Source of the DNA: Moniliella sp. 'wahieum'
Lineage: Eukaryota; Basidiomycota; Moniliellomycetes; Moniliellales; Moniliellaceae
Assembly (NCBI GenBank): GCA_003971905.1
Contig: RSEE01000069.1
Span: 310,001-374,000, forward strand
Length of the DNA: 64,000 nucleotides
Reading direction: 5' to 3'
Part shown: positions 11,362-22,609 of the stretch, piece by piece
Layout of the letters: each line of letters opens with the position of its first letter
Position numbering within the stretch: the first letter of the stretch is position 1
The notes under the pieces: model-generated
Told to the model about the DNA's origin: nothing
The model's input: the letters and a program-made list of their open reading frames with translations, nothing else
Database searches by the model: none
Translations under genes and position numbers: made by a program

Positions 11362-13700
11362 TTAGTCGACGTCCATGTTGTCGGCCTTCTCCTCCTTGGG
11401 CGCCTCCTCCTTCGGCGCCTCGGTCTGCACCGGTACACGCGGCTTGGGCTTGTTGATGATTGGCCCGCACACGTACTACTGCACGTCCTCCTTGGCCTTA
11501 AGCATGTCGGCCGTGTGGATCTTGGGGTCGGTGTTCTTCATCTGCTCCGACTGCTTGTACAGCCCATCGTCCAGCCACTTCTGCGTCTTGGCCACCTCTC
11601 AATCACCTTGGTCTTGTCCTCGTCGGTCAGGTGCGCGTACTTCTCGTCCCCACCGTCACAGCCTGCTCGTAGAAACTGAGCGACTCGCGCAGCGCAGCGC
11701 CGCCTGGGCCGCGCCTCGTGCTCGCTGTAGCGGTAGATGATCGGGTTGCCAACCTTCTGCAGCTCCTCCAGCTTGGCCACGTACGCCGACTTGGTCGCGT
11801 CCTCGCCCTCGTCCGAGTACAGCCAGTCCTCCGCCTTGCCCAGCAAGTCGAGGAACTTGGTCTTCTCCTCGGGCTGGACAAACGCCTTGTGACGGTCGTC
11901 GAGCTTGCCACGCTGGTCGTAAATGTACTCCTCGAGCGCATTCTTCCGGTCCTCCGTGTCAAGCACGAGCTTGTCCGCAGCGTACAACTCACCCTCCTTC
12001 TCCTTCATGCTGCGCAGCACCGCCTCGTCCCGCCGGTTCAAGCCCGAGACGACCGTCAGGTCCTGCTTGCGCTCCAGCACCTTCTCTTCTCCGTTTGCGG
12101 CTCGCCCTCGGCCGCACCGGCAATCGGAACTTCCTTCTCCACCTCTTCCACCACGTACGCCGAGTCAAAGTTGAGCACGCCGTGCAGATTGAGACGCGCC
12201 TTGACCTTGACAATCGAGTGGTCTCCCTTGGCGTCGGGCGTCACGCCCTTGATCGAGACCGAGCCAAGCCAGGGCTTGATGCCCTTGGCAGCAGCTCCGG
12301 CTGAGCGTAGATCTCCTCCAGACCAAAGTCGGCCTTACGGTAAAAGGTAAGGATCTTGGTCGACGGAATGGGGTTGTTGGGCTTGAACACCACCAGCTCC
12401 GTCTCCTCATCCGGCACGTCCGGCACAGCGTCCCACGTAACCTTGATGGGGTACGGGTGGTGTCGTGAACCGAGAACTCACGCACGCGGAAGACGGGGAG
12501 AGAATGGCACACGCCAGCGTCGCACCACGGCACCGGCCTCATCCTGGTTCGACGTGAAGGAGAGGGGCTTGCCAAAGAAGGCCGAGATGCGCTCCTTAAT
12601 CGCCGGCACACGCGACGACCCACCCACCATCTCAATCGAGTGAATCTCGTCCTTGGTCAGACCCGACTGGGCCAGCGCAGCTCCAGCGGAACCTGCACAC
12701 GCTCCAACCAGGGCGCAATCAGCGCCTCAAAGTCCTCCCGCTTCAGGTCGGACGAGGCATCAATGTCGTTCATCAACGACTCGACGTTGATCGGGCAAAG
12801 CTGTTGGCAGAAAGCCTTCTTCAACCGTTCGGCGGCTTGCGAGAGGCGAAACAGCCTTACGGTTGCTGAAACGTCAATCTTGTACTTGTCGGCAACACCT
12901 TGGCAAAGTGTTGACCAAGGCGCGGTCAAAGTCGCGGCCCCAAAGTGACGGTCTTGCGCGGTACCCAGGATGGTGAGCTCACCCTTGACAAAGCAACCAC
13001 CGCAACTTGGTACGAGGAGTGGCCAATGTCGCAAAGACAACGTGGCGGGGGTCGTCGCCTCGGGCAGGTCCGTCTTGGTGATACCATAGCCAAGGGCGGT
13101 GGCGGTGGTGTCGTTGATCAGACGGAGGGTGTTCAGGCCGGCAATGTCGGCGGCATCAAGCATGGCACGACGCTGAACGTCGGTGAACCAAGCAGGGTGG
13201 AGATGACCACGTCCGACACGGCCGTGCCGTTGTTCTCGGCGCTGGCCGTGTCGCGCAGGTTGCCGAGGAACATGGCCATGAGCTGGGTGGCGCTGAACTC
13301 ATGCGTCTCACCGGCAAGGCGGACCTTGACACCGACCTCGCCGCCAACATCGATGAGCTCGCTGCTGATGAAGTTCTTCTCCACCTCCTGGATGTCCGCG
13401 TCCTGGAGCGAGCGGCCAATGAGGCGCTTGAGGCTGCCGACCTGTTCTTCCAGTTGGAAGTCTGCTGGGTGGCAGCGCCTCGCCGAGGCACGGGCCTTCT
13501 GGCCAAAGCCGACGAGGCTGGGCGTCTGGCGGTTGGAGGCCGAGTTGAGGAGGATGTCAATGCCGGACCGTCTGGGGGGGGGGGAAACAGGAGGGGGTCT
13601 GGTCAGCATGGCGGGGGGCAGCACGGGAGCGCGGGAGGACGTACCGAGCAGCGCCGATCTTGCTGGACGCGTTGCCAATGTCGATACCGATGGCAGCCAT
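11362..13700 (-). CDS. SSE1: Hsp110-family chaperone and Hsp70 nucleotide exchange factor
   Basis: Cytosolic Hsp110 proteins release nucleotide from Hsp70 and hold unfolded clients. The start [19 protein letters not shown] (13700) is followed by an intron (GTACGT donor, acceptor after a C-run, about 13570-13643), then [20 protein letters not shown], the diagnostic Sse1 phosphate-loop region. Downstream are [67 protein letters not shown] and the C-terminal helical part [15 protein letters not shown] and [13 protein letters not shown]. The protein ends [16 protein letters not shown]...DNMDVD; an acidic DxD end is typical of fungal Sse1. The length, about 750 residues, fits the family. Many single-base shifts break the frame (for example near 13170, 12950, 12680, 12470, 12100, 11640). 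It is divergently paired with SMD3 across a promoter holding a heat-shock element. Confidence 0.93.
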
Positions 13701-14008
13701 GGTGGTGGGGATGGGGGGTGGTGGGGAGAAGACGCGAGGCAGGCGAGCGTGTGGGGCGTCGAGGCCAGAGCGCTGGGGACCTGGGCCGGACAGGCCACTG
13801 CGGGTGTGTGCCCACGGCTGGCTGCACCACTCGCGCGGCACGCGGCCACTGTACGTGTCTTCCAGAAGATTCTGTTATTTTTTCTTTTCACCCCACCGCT
13901 GACCGCCCACCGGTGAGCCCCGCGCCTCTTCCGCCGCCCCATTCCGCCCCCTCTTCCGCCCCCTCGCCGCGCGCGCCGCCGCCAGCCTCGCCGCCACGCC
14001 CCCCCACC
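13701..14008. promoter_or_regulatory. Shared divergent promoter of SSE1 and SMD3
   Basis: 308 bases separate the ATG of SSE1 (minus) from that of SMD3 (plus). The SMD3-proximal half is strongly C-rich (CCGCCCC runs) and a T-rich tract lies at 13874-13886, next to the heat-shock element. That both genes are driven from here is inferred from the arrangement. Confidence 0.6.
13860..13872. promoter_or_regulatory. Heat-shock element, three perfect inverted units
   Basis: The sequence TTCCAGAAGATTC reads TTC-nn-GAA-nn-TTC, an exact match to the Hsf1 consensus of three alternating units. It lies 160 bases upstream of the SSE1 start and about 137 bases upstream of SMD3. Hsp110 genes are known Hsf1 targets, so the position fits the function. 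Confidence 0.8.
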
Positions 14009-14451
14009 ATGGCCGCGCTCGGCATCCCCGTCAAGCTCCTCCACGAGGCCCTCGGCCACATCGTCACCGTCGAGATCAAGGGCGGCGCGTCCTACCGCGG
14101 CAGCTCTTCGAGGCCGAGGACAACCTCAATGTCTCCCTCAAAGACGTCACCGTCACCTCGCGCGACGGCAAGCAGAGTCCCATGGACTCGGTCTATGTCC
14201 GCGGCTCGATGATCCGCTTTGTGTCGTGCCCGACATGCTGCAGCAGGCGCCCATGTTCAAGCGCGTCGGCCCCAACGCGCTCAAGGGCCGTGGCATTGGC
14301 AGTGCCCGCGGCAAGGCAACCATTCTGCGCGGTACGTGCACCGGCCTTCGTCCGCCCTTGCCCTGTGCTACCCTGCTGACCCATCTGTACTGTGCCAGCA
14401 CAAGCGCGCCGCGGACGCGCTCCTCCGCGTGGACAAGGCATCCGCAGGTAA
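14009..14451 (+). CDS. SMD3: Small nuclear ribonucleoprotein Sm D3
   Basis: Core Sm-ring protein of the spliceosomal U snRNPs. The start MAALGIPVKLLHEALGHIVT at 14009 leads into the Sm1 motif (VEIKGGASYRG) and EDNLNVSLKDVTVTSRDGK, then Sm2 (VYVRGSMIRF). After that come PDMLQQAPMFKRVGPNALKG and GSARGKATILR. An intron at 14332-14398 (67 nt, GTACGT donor, CTGAC branch, CCAG acceptor) joins to an Arg/Gly-rich tail ending RGQGIRR with a TAA at 14449-14451, as expected for the RG-rich tail of D3. Two single-base shifts (near 14101 and 14220) break the frame and look like indel errors. Length is about 125 residues, normal for the family. Confidence 0.95.
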
Positions 14452-14997
14452 TTGGATCAAATGCGCACGTCATGGTACACGCACATGAGGTAGGCCTTCA
14501 CACCATTTTTTTTTCTTCTGCTGTGGGACAAGAGTGCACCGCGCTGCGCGGCTGCCACGCCCGTGGCTGAGAGAGCGGGCACGATAGGTACGGTACGATG
14601 AGGTTGCTACGGAGCTTAAAAACGTAAATCAACGGAGACGAGAGAATTTTCGCTCACGGTTCACGCGACTCACGTACTAGCGTCGCAGCTCCCGACACCC
14701 AGGCTACCTATGCAGCGACGCGTCTATATAGCAACTATCCACTCGCAGTCCAGCATCATAACACGTTTCTGCTCCAATAGGTTTGTGTCATTGTTGGGAG
14801 TACTGTCCCCGTGAACGAGATACGCAAAGTGTCGTGACCAGAAAGAAAGTGGCAGGAACCCTTGTAAAGCAAAAGGGTCCTGCAACCTTCTCCAGCCCTT
14901 GGCCGACTGAATTCACAAAGGGTCATTTCGAGGGACTCGGCTGCAGGCAGACAGAGCAGGGCTCAAGCGGTACGGCACCCACGTTACCTGCTCGCAT
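14452..14997. other. Convergent 3' flanks of SMD3 and DSD1
   Basis: No gene or repeat recognised. A short T-run lies at 14504-14516. Confidence 0.5.
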
Positions 14998-16797
14998 TTA
15001 CCAGAATTTCCACGGCACGTAAACATCCAACACCTTCAGCTGGGGCCAATCCAGGCTCCACCACGCCTCGTCGTCTGGCCCGAGCCCCGAATCAACAATG
15101 TAGTACCACGGGTACTGCGCCGAGGTCAAGCACGAATGTTGGGGCAAGATGCGAATCTTCTGGCCAATGGTTAAGGGTGCCACGGGGGTGGATGGGTCTT
15201 CGGCCTGCTGGACCAGACCGAGGGGGAAAGCCCACTGCTGATGCCATGCCTCCACCCCCCCCGCGCGAGGGGCCAACATGCCATGTTCCTGCGCCGGCCG
15301 CGCAATGCACCACCCAATCGCCTGAGGAGGGCTGACGACATGGCCAAACGAGCCCAATGGCCCCGTATCTTTGCTCATTGCGATTCCGCCCGCATCGCAC
15401 AACGCTTCCCCTCCGTTCGGACGCGAGGGGTAGGCAGAGACGACGGAACTCAGCACGCTGAACCCCACGTCGCGTACGCTCTGCCCTTTGCCCGACGACA
15501 AGGTAGCGTGCGAGCCGGCACAGTCGGGCGTACCGCAACTGGCGCTCGTCGGAATCGCATTGGTTGCGACCTGTTGCAAGTCCAAAAATGGGTAGTTGCC
15601 CGCATGCAACTCAATCACACCTTTCAAGTCGGTCCCGGCCGCCTGGTTGGCGTGCGCACGAGCAAGTGCCGCATGCGCCGTAGGGGTGCTGCCGACACTG
15701 AGCACAAAGCGTTCCGTGTGGCGGGCTTGGGCCGAGCCCGACTGGGCAAGAAGCTCCAACGCCCGCGCGGCCGCCGTGTTGGTCACATCCACCTCGGTCT
15801 GGAGGAATGTATCGGCTTGAGCGACCGACTTGCTCGCATAACTCTGCCCGGCATGCGCATAAAACCCATAAATCACCACGTGCGGACACTTGTGCACCAC
15901 TGCCTGCAACAACGCGTCCACCTCGGCACTCGTTGGCTTATTGCCCGCACGCGATCCGCCCGAGTCAATCTTGACAAACACCGGCCAGGCGTCCCCGCCG
16001 CCCAACGCTTTCTCTTCCTCGGTCAAGCCTGCGGGAACAGCAGCACCCGCGCCAGAAGGCAGTGTCGATGCAGCCACTTGGCCCGTGCGCACTTGCATGT
16101 ACGCCTCCAGCATCTCCACCTGCGCCGCATGGTCGACCATCAGGCGAACCTGCGCCTGCTTGCCCGCCTTACTAAACCGGCGCAGTGCCAGGCGCAGCTG
16201 GAACAGCTCTTCCAACTTGTCCAGCGGCAAGGGCAGGCTATACAGAATCTGCGCACCACCAACGTCACATCATGTCAGTCACTGGTTACTGGTTGTCGGG
16301 TGGGGAGAGTGCGGGCGAGTGCAGAGGAAAGAAAACGTACATCGTCCAGGTAGAGCTTGAGCTGGTCGCGAACAAAGCGTTATCGTCCGACGTGCTGATC
16401 AACCCCCACGCCTCGGGGAACGTGGAAACGACAATCTTGTTGGTGGTAGGTGCGTTGGCTGGGGCCGGTGGCTGGTCCGGGGTCAAGGGCCGGCCGGCGC
16501 CAGCTGAAGCAGCGAAACTTGTGGAGTCTTGTGCGTCTTGACATGTGCTCGGAACGCCACGTTCCATTCCTGCGTCGCGGCATGCAGCATCCGCGCACAG
16601 TTGCGCCGCACCGTGCTGATATCCACAATGGCCGCTGGCGTGCGCACTGCTTCCAGCGGTTGGCCCACGTACGCTGCCCGCAGCACCTCCCGGTCCACCC
16701 CGGCGCTCAGCGAGGGCGCACTGTGCTGCGTCGGCACAAAGGTGGAGGGAGTAAACGTCTGCACGGGAAGCCCAGGCACGGTTCCGGTTGATGCCAT
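14998..16797 (-). CDS. DSD1: D-serine dehydratase (PLP and zinc dependent)
   Basis: Converts D-serine to pyruvate and ammonia; eukaryotic fold-type III (alanine racemase-like) enzyme. The start MASTGTVPGLPVQTF (16797) is followed by TPAAIVDISTVRRNCARM and the PLP lysine motif HVKTHKTPQ near 16540. One frame shift precedes NKIVVSTFPEAWGL. An intron lies at 16249-16340 (92 nt, GTACGT donor, GCAG acceptor). The rest is one uninterrupted frame: LMVDHAAQVEML, FVKIDSGGSRAGN, FYAHAGQSYAS, ELHAGNYPFLD, GFSVLSSVVSAYP, DAGGIAMSKD and, near the end, LPQHSCLTSAQYPWYYIVD, which holds the His and Cys known to bind zinc in this family. It ends VPWKFW at 14998. A segment around residues 170-190 (ASTLPSGAGAAVPAG) looks like a lineage-specific insertion. 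It converges on SMD3 and diverges from the RidA gene. Confidence 0.95.
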
Positions 16798-18121
16798 GAT
16801 GCCGATCGGTGGGGGCGTGGGCAGGAGGGAGGGGATGGGGTGGGAAGGGAAGGGATGGCAACGGGGCTGGCAGGGCCGATTTAAGTAGCCGTATTAGACA
16901 GAAGGCGATAATCAGCACCTAGTCACCGGAGTAATCCACAATCCACAATCTGCGTAATTTCTCCCCTCCGGTGGCCACAGTGCTGCTGCGTTTGAACATT
17001 GATTGCATCTCCTATCCTTTCCTTCCAGCTCAGCCGGCGACAACTGCCTTGCCTCTGCTGGATTCAATATTCATATCAGCAGGTGGCGCGGGATGGAAGG
17101 ATGGGAACCCACACCGCACTATCGCCAGCGTTGCCCGCGGCCGTGCCAATGGGGTGCGACGACACGCTGTTGGGGAGCGGACGGCCCATTGTCGGATTGA
17201 GTCAGTTCAGTCCTCCTATCAGTCTGAGTGCTCTGTCGTGGTTGCAGCGACCCCAACCGGCGCATGCACGGCGCCATCCTCGGCGCTTCTTCCGGGGCCG
17301 AACGTTGCCCGCTTGCCCGCGGCGAACCGGGGGGGGGGGGGCTATCTATCGCCTATCCGCGCTGCACCTGCCACACTCTGCCACACGCGACAGTCTTGTC
17401 TGTCGGCTGATAATGTGTTGCTACTTTGAGATCTAGCCATCGCCCGTCGCCCGCATCGACCATTGCATGGGCCATCGCTGCTCAGAGTCAGATGTCAGAA
17501 CTCAAGAGTCGCAGGGAGCGGGGGGCTGGCTTGTGTGGTCTCGCACTTGAAGCTTGACGGCGGTTTGGGCGGATTCGTGTTTCGTCGGTATCGCCGTTTG
17601 CCCGCCGTCCCCTTTGAAATTGCATCGCGTGGTTCGGGACGAGTGTTGGGTGGGAAATGCCAACTGCGAACGCAGTCTTACTCAGCCCCTTGGCCGCTTC
17701 CAGCCCACGCGGGCGGGCGGCAACAGGCAGCAGCAGGCGCCGATGGCCAGCTGGGGTGCGGGCGCACGGGCCAGGTGCGCTATCGCTGCTATCGACAATC
17801 GCAATCCGACCGGGTGCTGCTCTTCGATCTTAACTCTTAACCCCAACCCTTCCGCCGCTTCTGCCGCCGGCGGTTTCGGCGGTTGCCGGCTGAGCGGGCC
17901 AGTGCCTGCCTGTGCCGTCCCCCCACTCCATCATGCACCGTGTGTCTTCGTATGCATGATGCAACCCTGCCACACCCCAGGCACGCTATCGATCGATTAT
18001 CGCGCCCCGCGCAAACACCTAAAAGCCCCGCCGCCGCCGCGACCGACAGCCGTGCTTGCTTCCCACCGCCCCTCGCCACACCACACCGCCCCGCCCCACA
18101 CCTCCTTCGCCTGCCGCCGCC
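16798..18121. other. Divergent intergenic region, DSD1 and RidA gene
   Basis: About 1.3 kb, holding a G-run at 17329-17341, scattered CA/GC-rich sequence and a C-rich leader immediately before the RidA start. No further gene seen. Confidence 0.5.
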
Positions 18122-18628
18122 ATGTCCGTCACCCGCATCAACGCCCCCGACCTGCCCTCGGCGCCCATCTACAACCACGTCGTCGCGGTGCCTGCGACGG
18201 CCAAGCTGTACCTGTCGGGCCAGGTGCCCAACGTGCCCGAGACGGGCGAGCTGGTCCAGGCGGCATCAAGCCCAGCACGGCCCAGTGCATCAAGAACCTG
18301 TCGCGCGCGCTTGACGCTGCTGGCTCCTCCTTGGCCAACTTGGTCAAGGTCAACATCTTCCTCAAGAACATGGCCGATTTCGACGCGGTCAACGAGGTCT
18401 ATGTCGAGCTCATCCCCAACCAGGGCGGCATGCCCGCACGCACCTGCGTCCAGGCTGGCAAGCGTATGTTCTCTCCTCTTGTCTTCTCTTCTGTTGTTCT
18501 GCTCCGTTGGCCAGTGTCTTAGGTCCTTGCCCCGTGCTGTGACTAACTTGAGATCCCATTTGCTCTGCTCTTTGACAGTTCCGCGCGACTGCCTTATTGA
18601 GATTGAGGCGGTTGCGTACGCTCCTTGA
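18122..18628 (+). CDS. RidA/YjgF/Mmf1-family enamine/imine deaminase
   Basis: Small trimeric proteins that hydrolyse reactive enamines and imines, protecting PLP and branched-chain amino acid metabolism. The start MSVTRINAPDLPSAPIYNHV (18122) is followed by LYLSGQVPNVPETGELV, then, one base out of frame, GIKPSTAQCIKNLSRAL, VKVNIFLKNMADFDAVNEVY and GGMPARTCVQAGK. The Arg in PARTCV is the conserved substrate-binding arginine. An intron at 18464-18578 (115 nt, GTATGT donor, GACAG acceptor) leads to PRDCLIEIEAVAY, the conserved end with the catalytic-site Glu. The stop is at 18626-18628. No mitochondrial presequence is visible, so the product is probably cytosolic (Hmf1-like) rather than Mmf1-like. 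It faces the transketolase-like gene tail-to-tail. Confidence 0.93.
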   Translation: MSVTRINAPDLPSAPIYNHVVAVPATAKLYLSGQVPNVPETGELVQAASSPARPSASRTCRARLTLLAPPWPTWSRSTSSSRTWPISTRSTRSMSSSSPTRAACPHAPASRLASVCSLLLSSLLLFCSVGQCLRSLPRAVTNLRSHLLCSLTVPRDCLIEIEAVAYAP

Positions 18629-19017
18629 GGTGACGGTTTGATATCCGTGCACCACTCGCTCTGGCTTCCCCACGGCGAGATCATATGTCCTTATCCATCA
18701 TCTCAACACTTTGTTTGTTACTCCCCATCTTCCCCGCCCCTTGGTCCCTCTAGAACGTCTAGCAAACGTGGATTAGACCCGAGAAAAAAAATACTTCCGT
18801 CATCGATCATCTCTTACCGTAGCCTTCTGTAGCTCAACTGTGGTGCCGACATTTGGCTCTACTCTACTACCCCGTATCCATCTCGATCCGACACTATTGT
18901 AACCCGCCAGCAAGAGACCGTGCCTTCCTTCTTAGAGCCACAAGACCATACATAGAACAGCAAAAAAGGTTATCTGTACTTATTGTCCCCTTCGATCGCC
19001 CCATGCAGCGTTACGCT
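18629..19017. other. Convergent 3' flanks
   Basis: AT-richer than the surroundings, with an A-run at 18784-18791. It contains the ends of the RidA and transketolase-like transcripts; no gene seen. Confidence 0.5.
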
Positions 19018-21053
19018 TTAAGCGTGGAGCGACTTGATCTTCTTGATGATCGAGTCGGGGTCGAGGCCCTGATGGGGGATCTGCTCCCACAGTCCACCCG
19101 AGCCCTCAACCGACGTACCGAGGTGGCCAAACTTGCCCGGGGCCAAGCCGCGCTCGAGCAACCACGAGCCAACCTTGGAGCCGAGGCCGGTCACCTTGTT
19201 GAACGATTCCACCACCAGCAGGAACTTGCCCCCACCCCATACCTTGATCGCCTCCTCGTCCACTACATTCAGCGTCGACTTGTTAATTACACCCACCGTG
19301 ATGCCTTCTTTCTTCAACTTGTCCACCGCATCCACCACGCGGTACAGCATCTCCCCAAACGTCACCACCCATCCGTCGACTTGGCCCGGGGCACCACGAA
19401 TGATATCATCCTTGCCCGGGACAAACTTGTAGCCCTCGCCATAGAAGGGGTCCGATGTGCCCTCCTTGTACACCCACGGCACCTTGGCCCGCGTCGAGAA
19501 AACAAACCGAAGCCCAGGGTCGTAGAGCACCTTCTCAATCACCGCCGTCATCTGCGTCGGGTCGGCAGGGAGAGAGAGACGAGTGGGAACGCCCGCGTCC
19601 GAGAGACCATTGTCGGCAAACAAATTGTTGATACCAAAGTGGCACGTATTGTCCGCCATCTCGTCCACGCCCGAGTGAGAAAAGTGCGAGAGAACGTTGG
19701 ATTTGTTGAGACGGGCCATGGTGAGCTCCGAAATGATCATCTCCAAAAACGCAGAAAAGGTCGAAAAGATACCCGTGCGGTACTCTCCCGGGGGCAGGAA
19801 GGAGCCAAAGCCAGCTGCCGCACTAAAGTTGCCCCGCTCGCAAATGCCCGACGACCAAAACACTTCCGGGTGCTTCTGGTGAATCACCTTGAGCCCCGTC
19901 GACCCTTCCAGGTCCGAGTCAATGCACAGCACCTTCTTGGCATTCTCCTCCTTCGACGTCTTGTCCAGCACCGCCGATACCGCCTCGCCAAACACGACCC
20001 GGTTCGCACCGCGTTCCTTCGAAGACCCAATGTACGTGTACGGGTCCTTGCGCGGCTTGATGCCCTCCAAAATGGTCACCGCTTGGTCGTACCCTTCGCC
20101 CTTGAGGTACTCAATCGCCTTGGGCAACGGAATGACATCGTGACCGTGCGGGCTGCCTTCAATGCCCTTGATGCCTGGCGCCATGGGCCGCTTGGTAATC
20201 ACCGCCACGGGGCCCTTGGTGTTGACCGCCTGAAGGATGCCGTCATACAAGCTGTCCAAGTCCTCGCCGTGTGCTCGCACAATCGTAAGTCCATGTCCGG
20301 CCAACGTCTTGCCCACGTCGTACCCTTTAAAGTACTCCGACGGATGGCCGGCAATCGTCACGTCATTGTCATCAATAAACAACTTGACATCCAGCCCCTT
20401 GGCCACTGCCAAGCGCGCCGCCTCCGCATCGTCCCCCTCTTGCTCCGACCCATCCGAGCCCAGCATAATCGTAATCTTGTCCGAGTGCGCCGCCGCAACG
20501 CCATTCACCATCGACCACATGTGGCCCAACCGGCCCGAAGAAAACTTGACGCCGGGCGTGAGACCCAGCTCGGGGTGGCCCGGAAGTTTGCTGTCGGCTT
20601 CCCGATAGTACAGCAAGTGGTCTGCCGAAAAGGCACCCTCCAGAACCGAGAGCAGGTACTGCGTCGCGACACGGTGCCCAGCCTCGTCAAAAAACGTCTG
20701 GTAAAACTTGTCGCCATCGGCACCGGCAAAGAGCGAGAGCAGAATGACCACCTCGGGCACCGTGTCGTACGGTCCGCCCGTGTGGCCCGACACTGTACCC
20801 CCACACCAAACAACCACACAGAGGTTAGAGCGACCTGGCTAGGGAGGGGGGGGGGGAGGGTAAGCAACGTACCTCCGCGCGCAGCTCCCGAGGCGGTGAA
20901 AAAGACAATCGCATCGCGCAGCAGCTTGATGTTGGCAGCGAGACCCTTCTTGTGCTCCTCGGTGAGCTTGGTGTCCTTGAGCGACAAGGGCACGGGCTTG
21001 TACTGGTCGAGGGGGATGGGGAACTTGGTGATGTCGAACGCTTTGAGAGGCAT
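19018..21053 (-). CDS. Transketolase-like thiamine diphosphate enzyme, divergent subfamily
   Basis: Predicted two-carbon ketol transfer with thiamine diphosphate. The start MPLKAFDITKFPIPLDQY (21053) runs to an intron at 20793-20872 (80 nt, GTACGT donor, TACAG acceptor). The remaining 590 residues form one clean frame. The N-terminal TPP domain has SGHTGGPYD, GAFSADHLLYY, the GSDGSEQEGDD...FIDDNDVT cofactor motif (GDG-to-NDN type), and SPHGHDVIPLP. The pyrimidine domain has CIDSDLEGSTGLKV, SGICERGNFSAAAGFGSF and EYRTGIFSTFSAFLEM. The C-terminal domain has GGKFLLVVESFNKVTGLGSKVG. The motif SGHTGGPYD replaces the canonical SGHPGAPMG, so this is not the classic pentose-phosphate Tkl1. It may be a dihydroxyacetone-synthase-like or uncharacterised fungal paralogue. 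This is the best-preserved long frame in the window. No clear peroxisomal tail (ends KIKSLHA). Confidence 0.9.
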
Positions 21054-22609
21054 GGTGGGCAGCGTAAGAGTGTAGGTGGGGGCGAGGGAGGGGCTGCGTG
21101 CGCAGACGGTTGGGACGGGGGGGGGTTAAGTAGCAGGCCAGGCAGACTGGCTGGCTGGGAGGGGACGGGTGCCGCGCAGACGGCGGCTGTGGCCCGAGCG
21201 CAGCAGGGGGGCAGTGGCGCCGAGCCGGGGGACAGCCGTCTGGCTGAGGCTCGGCGGCAGGCGTCAGGCCGTCAGGCCTCAGGCCGAGCCGGGGAGGGAG
21301 TATCGAATACGCCGACTGGGTAAGTGGTCACCCGCACTTGGCAGCACACGGGCCGCAACACCACAACAAACGCCAGCAGCGCATGACGTCATGCCCCTCC
21401 CTCCCTTGGCCCCGTCCATCACTAGTCACTGCTACCGACCATCGACCATCGCTGCTCTGCTCCATGTGACGTACTCTCCCGGGGACCAGGGCGCTGCTCT
21501 GCTCCGCTGCTCTCGCGTAAGCTGTGCCAGCTTCAGCGTCAGCTTCCGTGTCCGTCGCCAGGTATAATTCAGTCGCTCAGCCTGAGCGCTCAGGCTCAGT
21601 ACACTCACTACTTGCCTCTTGGATTACATCGGTGTGATTAGATGTGCGCCATCAGCAAGCACATCAGCCTTCAAGCTTTCAAGCCTCAGCGGCCTCGGCC
21701 TCAGGGCTCCTCAGCACCCCAGCCCTCCCGCCCTCCCGCCCTCAGCACTTGGCGCCCATGCAAGCTCACGTGGCTCCTTCCTCTTGGCCCCACTGTGCTT
21801 TGCCCCCTTGCCCAGGTTGCTTCTGCACCCATCGCATAATCCATCCACTACCACTCCCATCACTCTTACGTCGCCTCTCCCCAGCATCACCAGAACCACG
21901 CATCAATCATCATTAATTCATTACGAATCATTAATCACTGTGCTCCCTGCCCTCAAACCGTATAGATATCCCCTTTTCCTCGTCCCCATTCCCACCCACC
22001 CGGTTTGGTGTCACTCTGCTACATCTGCCGTTCCACTCATATCTTTTACAAACGTCGCTCGTTCGACGACCGTGGACGTGGAGTATCCCACCTGCGCTTG
22101 AGCGCAGCCCATGTACGCATACTTATACGGAGCAATACTAGTATGCAGAGAGAGAGGACCAATGGAACAATCTGCATCGGGTCGATCTCAGAGCAGACCC
22201 ACATCCACCGGGAGGGGGGCAAGACCAGCATTCTCGACTTGGTTGGGTCAACCCGAGACTCGTTTGGCGGTTTTGGGCGCGCAGCAATCGGACGGCACTG
22301 CGAGTAGGGTGGCGAGATCGACGGACGGCCGAAGATGGAGACACCTCGACGTCCTCGACTCCTCGACGGTTTCGACATTCTCGACGTCCTCGACGGATTC
22401 GACGTACACGGCATGGAAGGATTGATATTGAACGTTCAAGCTCCATGCTCACGTGTCACGCTGAAATAATGATAGCAGCCGTGGCGGAAGGCCCAGACGC
22501 GAGCGGCGACCACAACGAAGCGCACAGGGCGGTGCTGATGGACGGCCTGCGATGGTGCCTTGCACCGCCCGCTCCCCCTCTTGCGCGCCTTCCACCACCA
22601 CCTGGCACC
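21054..22609. other. Divergent intergenic region, transketolase-like and SIT4-type genes
   Basis: 1.5 kb without a recognised gene. It holds a GGCAGGCGTCAGGCCGTCAG-type short direct repeat near 21250-21290, a C-rich tract near 21710-21745, repeated TCGACG steps at 22345-22405, and a perfect 12-bp palindrome TTGAACGTTCAA at 22428-22439. Confidence 0.5.

Noticed and set aside
18853-21075. 740-codon plus-strand open frame
   Set aside because: It is the exact antisense of the transketolase-like gene, whose minus-strand frame has clear motifs. High GC suppresses stops on the opposite strand.
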